Below, piece by piece: positions 5,435 through 6,884 of a DNA stretch of 6,884 bases. The notes under the pieces were generated by a model. It was not told the DNA's origin. It did not search any database and saw nothing but the letters and a program-made list of their open reading frames with translations. The stretch spans positions 1-6,884 of the forward strand of contig CADCON010000018.1 in NCBI GenBank assembly GCA_902803035.1, in the 5' to 3' direction. The translations under genes and the position numbers were made by a program. Position 1 is the stretch's first letter. The number at the start of each line of letters is the position of its first letter. This stretch comes from an uncultured Ruminococcus sp. Lineage in GTDB: Bacteria > Bacillota > Clostridia > Oscillospirales > Acutalibacteraceae.

Positions 5435-6884
5435 ATGGCAGATTACCTGACAGTTGACAGCGTGGACGCGCTGGAACAGAAGCTCGCAGAGGTCAGAGCG
5501 GCTCAGAGGATCTTTGCAACCTACACCCAGGAGCAGGTCGACAGAATCTTCCTCGCGGCGGCCACCGCCGCCAATATGGCAAGGCTCCCCCTCGCCAAGA
5601 TGGCTGTGGAGGAAACCGGCATGGGCGTAGTGGAGGACAAGGTCATCAAGAACAATTACGCAGCGGAGTATATTTACAATGCCTACAAGGACACCCGCAC
5701 CTGCGGCGTCATCGAAGAGGACAAGGCGTTCGGCATCCGGCGCATTGCCGAACCGATCGGCGTGGTCGCCGCGGTCATTCCCACCACCAATCCCACCTCC
5801 ACCGCTATCTTCAAGACGCTTCTCTGCCTGAAAACCAGAAACGGCATCATTATCAGCCCGCACCCCAGAGCCAAAAAGAGCACCATCGCGGCAGCCAGGC
5901 TCGTGCTTGAAGCGGCGGTCAGGGCCGGCGCGCCCGAAGGCATCATCGGCTGGATCGACGTTCCCTCGCTGGAAATGACCAATCTTCTCATGAAGGAATC
6001 CGACATCATCCTCGCCACCGGCGGTCCCGGCATGGTCAAGGCCGCCTACAGCTCCGGCAAGCCCGCTCTCGGCGTCGGCGCGGGCAATACCCCCGCCGTC
6101 ATTGACAAGTCGGCGGACATCCTTCTCGCGGTCAATTCCATCATTCATTCCAAGACCTTTGACAACGGCATGATCTGCGCTTCCGAGCAGTCGGTCATTG
6201 TCGACAAGGAAATCTATGACGCGGTACGCGCGGAATTTGCCGCCAGAGGATGCTACTTCCTCAGCGACGATGAAAAAGATAAGGTCCGCAAGACCATGAT
6301 CATCAACGGCTCTCTCAACGCCAGAATCGTCGGACAGCGGCCGGTCACCATCGCGTCCCTCGCGGGCGTGGAGGTTCCCGAATCCACCAAGGTTCTCATC
6401 GGCGAGGTCGAAAGCGTCGATATCTCCGAGGAATTCGCCCATGAGAAGCTCTCTCCCGTTCTGGCGATGTACAGGGCGGAGGACTTCAGCGACGCGCTGG
6501 CCAAGGCGGAGCAGCTCATCGCGGACGGCGGCTACGGACACACCGCTTCCCTCTACTGCAACGCCCTCACTGAAACCGCCAAAATCGACGAATTCAGCGC
6601 GAGAATGAAGACCTGCCGCATTCTCGTCAACACACCCTCCTCCCACGGCGGCATCGGCGACATCTACAACTTCAGGCTCGCCCCCTCGCTCACGCTGGGC
6701 TGCGGCTCATGGGGCGGCAATTCGGTTTCCGAAAACGTGGGTGTCAAGCACCTGCTGAATATCAAGACGGTCGCTGAGAGGAGAGAAAATATGCTGTGGT
6801 TCAGAGTGCCTGAAAAGGTCTATATCAAGAAGGGCTGCCTCCCCGTCGCTCTTGACGAGCTGAAAAAAAAAAAAAAAAAAAAGA
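5435..6884 (+). CDS. adhE: Bifunctional acetaldehyde-CoA/alcohol dehydrogenase, N-terminal part (runs off the right edge)
   Basis: The visible 483 codons cover the CoA-acylating aldehyde dehydrogenase domain of AdhE, which reduces acetyl-CoA to acetaldehyde with NADH. The iron-dependent alcohol dehydrogenase domain would then make ethanol and regenerate NAD+ in fermentation. Motifs are EPIGVVAAVIPTTNPTST (106-123), the cofactor-binding region ATGGPGMVKAAYSSGKP (194-210) with GVGAGNTP (213-220), and the catalytic cysteine C248 in FDNGMICASEQS (242-253). The segment ENMLWFRVPEKVY (about 449-461) is the linker typical of fused AdhE, so a stand-alone aldehyde dehydrogenase such as EutE is unlikely. 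The alcohol dehydrogenase domain is outside the window. The last codons fall in a 20-base poly(A) run that would encode consecutive lysines, which is odd for this family and may be an artefact. The start at 5435 follows GGAG at 5422-5425. Confidence 0.94.
   Translation, partial: MADYLTVDSVDALEQKLAEVRAAQRIFATYTQEQVDRIFLAAATAANMARLPLAKMAVEETGMGVVEDKVIKNNYAAEYIYNAYKDTRTCGVIEEDKAFGIRRIAEPIGVVAAVIPTTNPTSTAIFKTLLCLKTRNGIIISPHPRAKKSTIAAARLVLEAAVRAGAPEGIIGWIDVPSLEMTNLLMKESDIILATGGPGMVKAAYSSGKPALGVGAGNTPAVIDKSADILLAVNSIIHSKTFDNGMICASEQSVIVDKEIYDAVRAEFAARGCYFLSDDEKDKVRKTMIINGSLNARIVGQRPVTIASLAGVEVPESTKVLIGEVESVDISEEFAHEKLSPVLAMYRAEDFSDALAKAEQLIADGGYGHTASLYCNALTETAKIDEFSARMKTCRILVNTPSSHGGIGDIYNFRLAPSLTLGCGSWGGNSVSENVGVKHLLNIKTVAERRENMLWFRVPEKVYIKKGCLPVALDELKKKKKKK
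6863..6882 (+). repeat. Poly(A) tract of 20 bases inside adhE at the sequence end
   Basis: Twenty consecutive A, then GA, end the window. In frame this gives ELK followed by a run of lysines where AdhE proteins normally continue as something like DMGKK before the alcohol dehydrogenase fold. The tract is either a contig-end sequencing or assembly artefact, or a slippery homopolymer in the interdomain linker. Confidence 0.85.

Noticed and set aside
5426..6646. A 406-codon minus-strand frame opposite adhE.
   Set aside because: It is a shadow of the unmistakable AdhE aldehyde dehydrogenase domain; the product is a low-complexity Gly/Asp-rich sequence without motifs.
1..6884. CRISPR array, insertion sequence, tRNA, rRNA or phage genes.
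   Set aside because: No regularly spaced direct repeats, transposase motifs, cloverleaf sequences or phage proteins are visible anywhere in the window.

Overview
The window looks like a contig end from an endospore-forming, fermentative member of the Clostridia (Bacillota). The evidence is the pairing of SipL (SPOCS/LysM type) with SpoIVA, a Spo0A-family protein, a fused AdhE, strong AAGGAG-type ribosome binding sites and sigma-A promoters. The genes are moderately GC-rich and lie between AT-rich intergenic DNA, which suggests an Oscillospiraceae/Ruminococcaceae-like lineage; that placement is inference.

Layout. (1) Bases 1-403, minus strand: the N-terminal 134 residues of a monomeric aconitase, with a very good sigma-A promoter at 442-470. 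(2) Bases 581-3628, plus strand: a two-gene spore-coat morphogenesis operon, sipL then spoIVA, 24 nt apart and closed by a strong intrinsic terminator at 3633-3673. (3) Bases 3674-4163: about 490 bp with no convincing gene. It holds a widely spaced inverted repeat resembling near-consensus 0A boxes, a candidate promoter and a 12-bp palindrome. (4) Bases 4177-4980, plus strand: a Spo0A-family protein with an intact DNA-binding domain but a degenerate receiver domain. (5) Bases 5071-5196, minus strand: a 41-codon single-span membrane or lipobox-bearing peptide, convergent with the Spo0A-like gene and sharing a terminator hairpin with it. (6) Bases 5221-5434: an AT-rich divergent promoter region with two CAAATTTG palindromes 50 bp apart. 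(7) Bases 5435-6884, plus strand: the aldehyde dehydrogenase half of a bifunctional AdhE, running off the window in a 20-base poly(A) tract.

How the genes relate. SpoIVA is the ATPase that polymerises to form the coat basement layer on the forespore. SipL is its LysM-containing partner, so the operon encodes two directly interacting proteins. The Spo0A-like protein next to it probably reads 0A-box-like DNA but cannot use the standard aspartyl-phosphate switch, because the acidic pocket, the switch Thr/Ser and the Lys are replaced. It is the most interesting element here: possibly a phosphorylation-independent Spo0A paralogue. Aconitase and AdhE are central-metabolism genes that flank the sporulation genes and have their own promoters.
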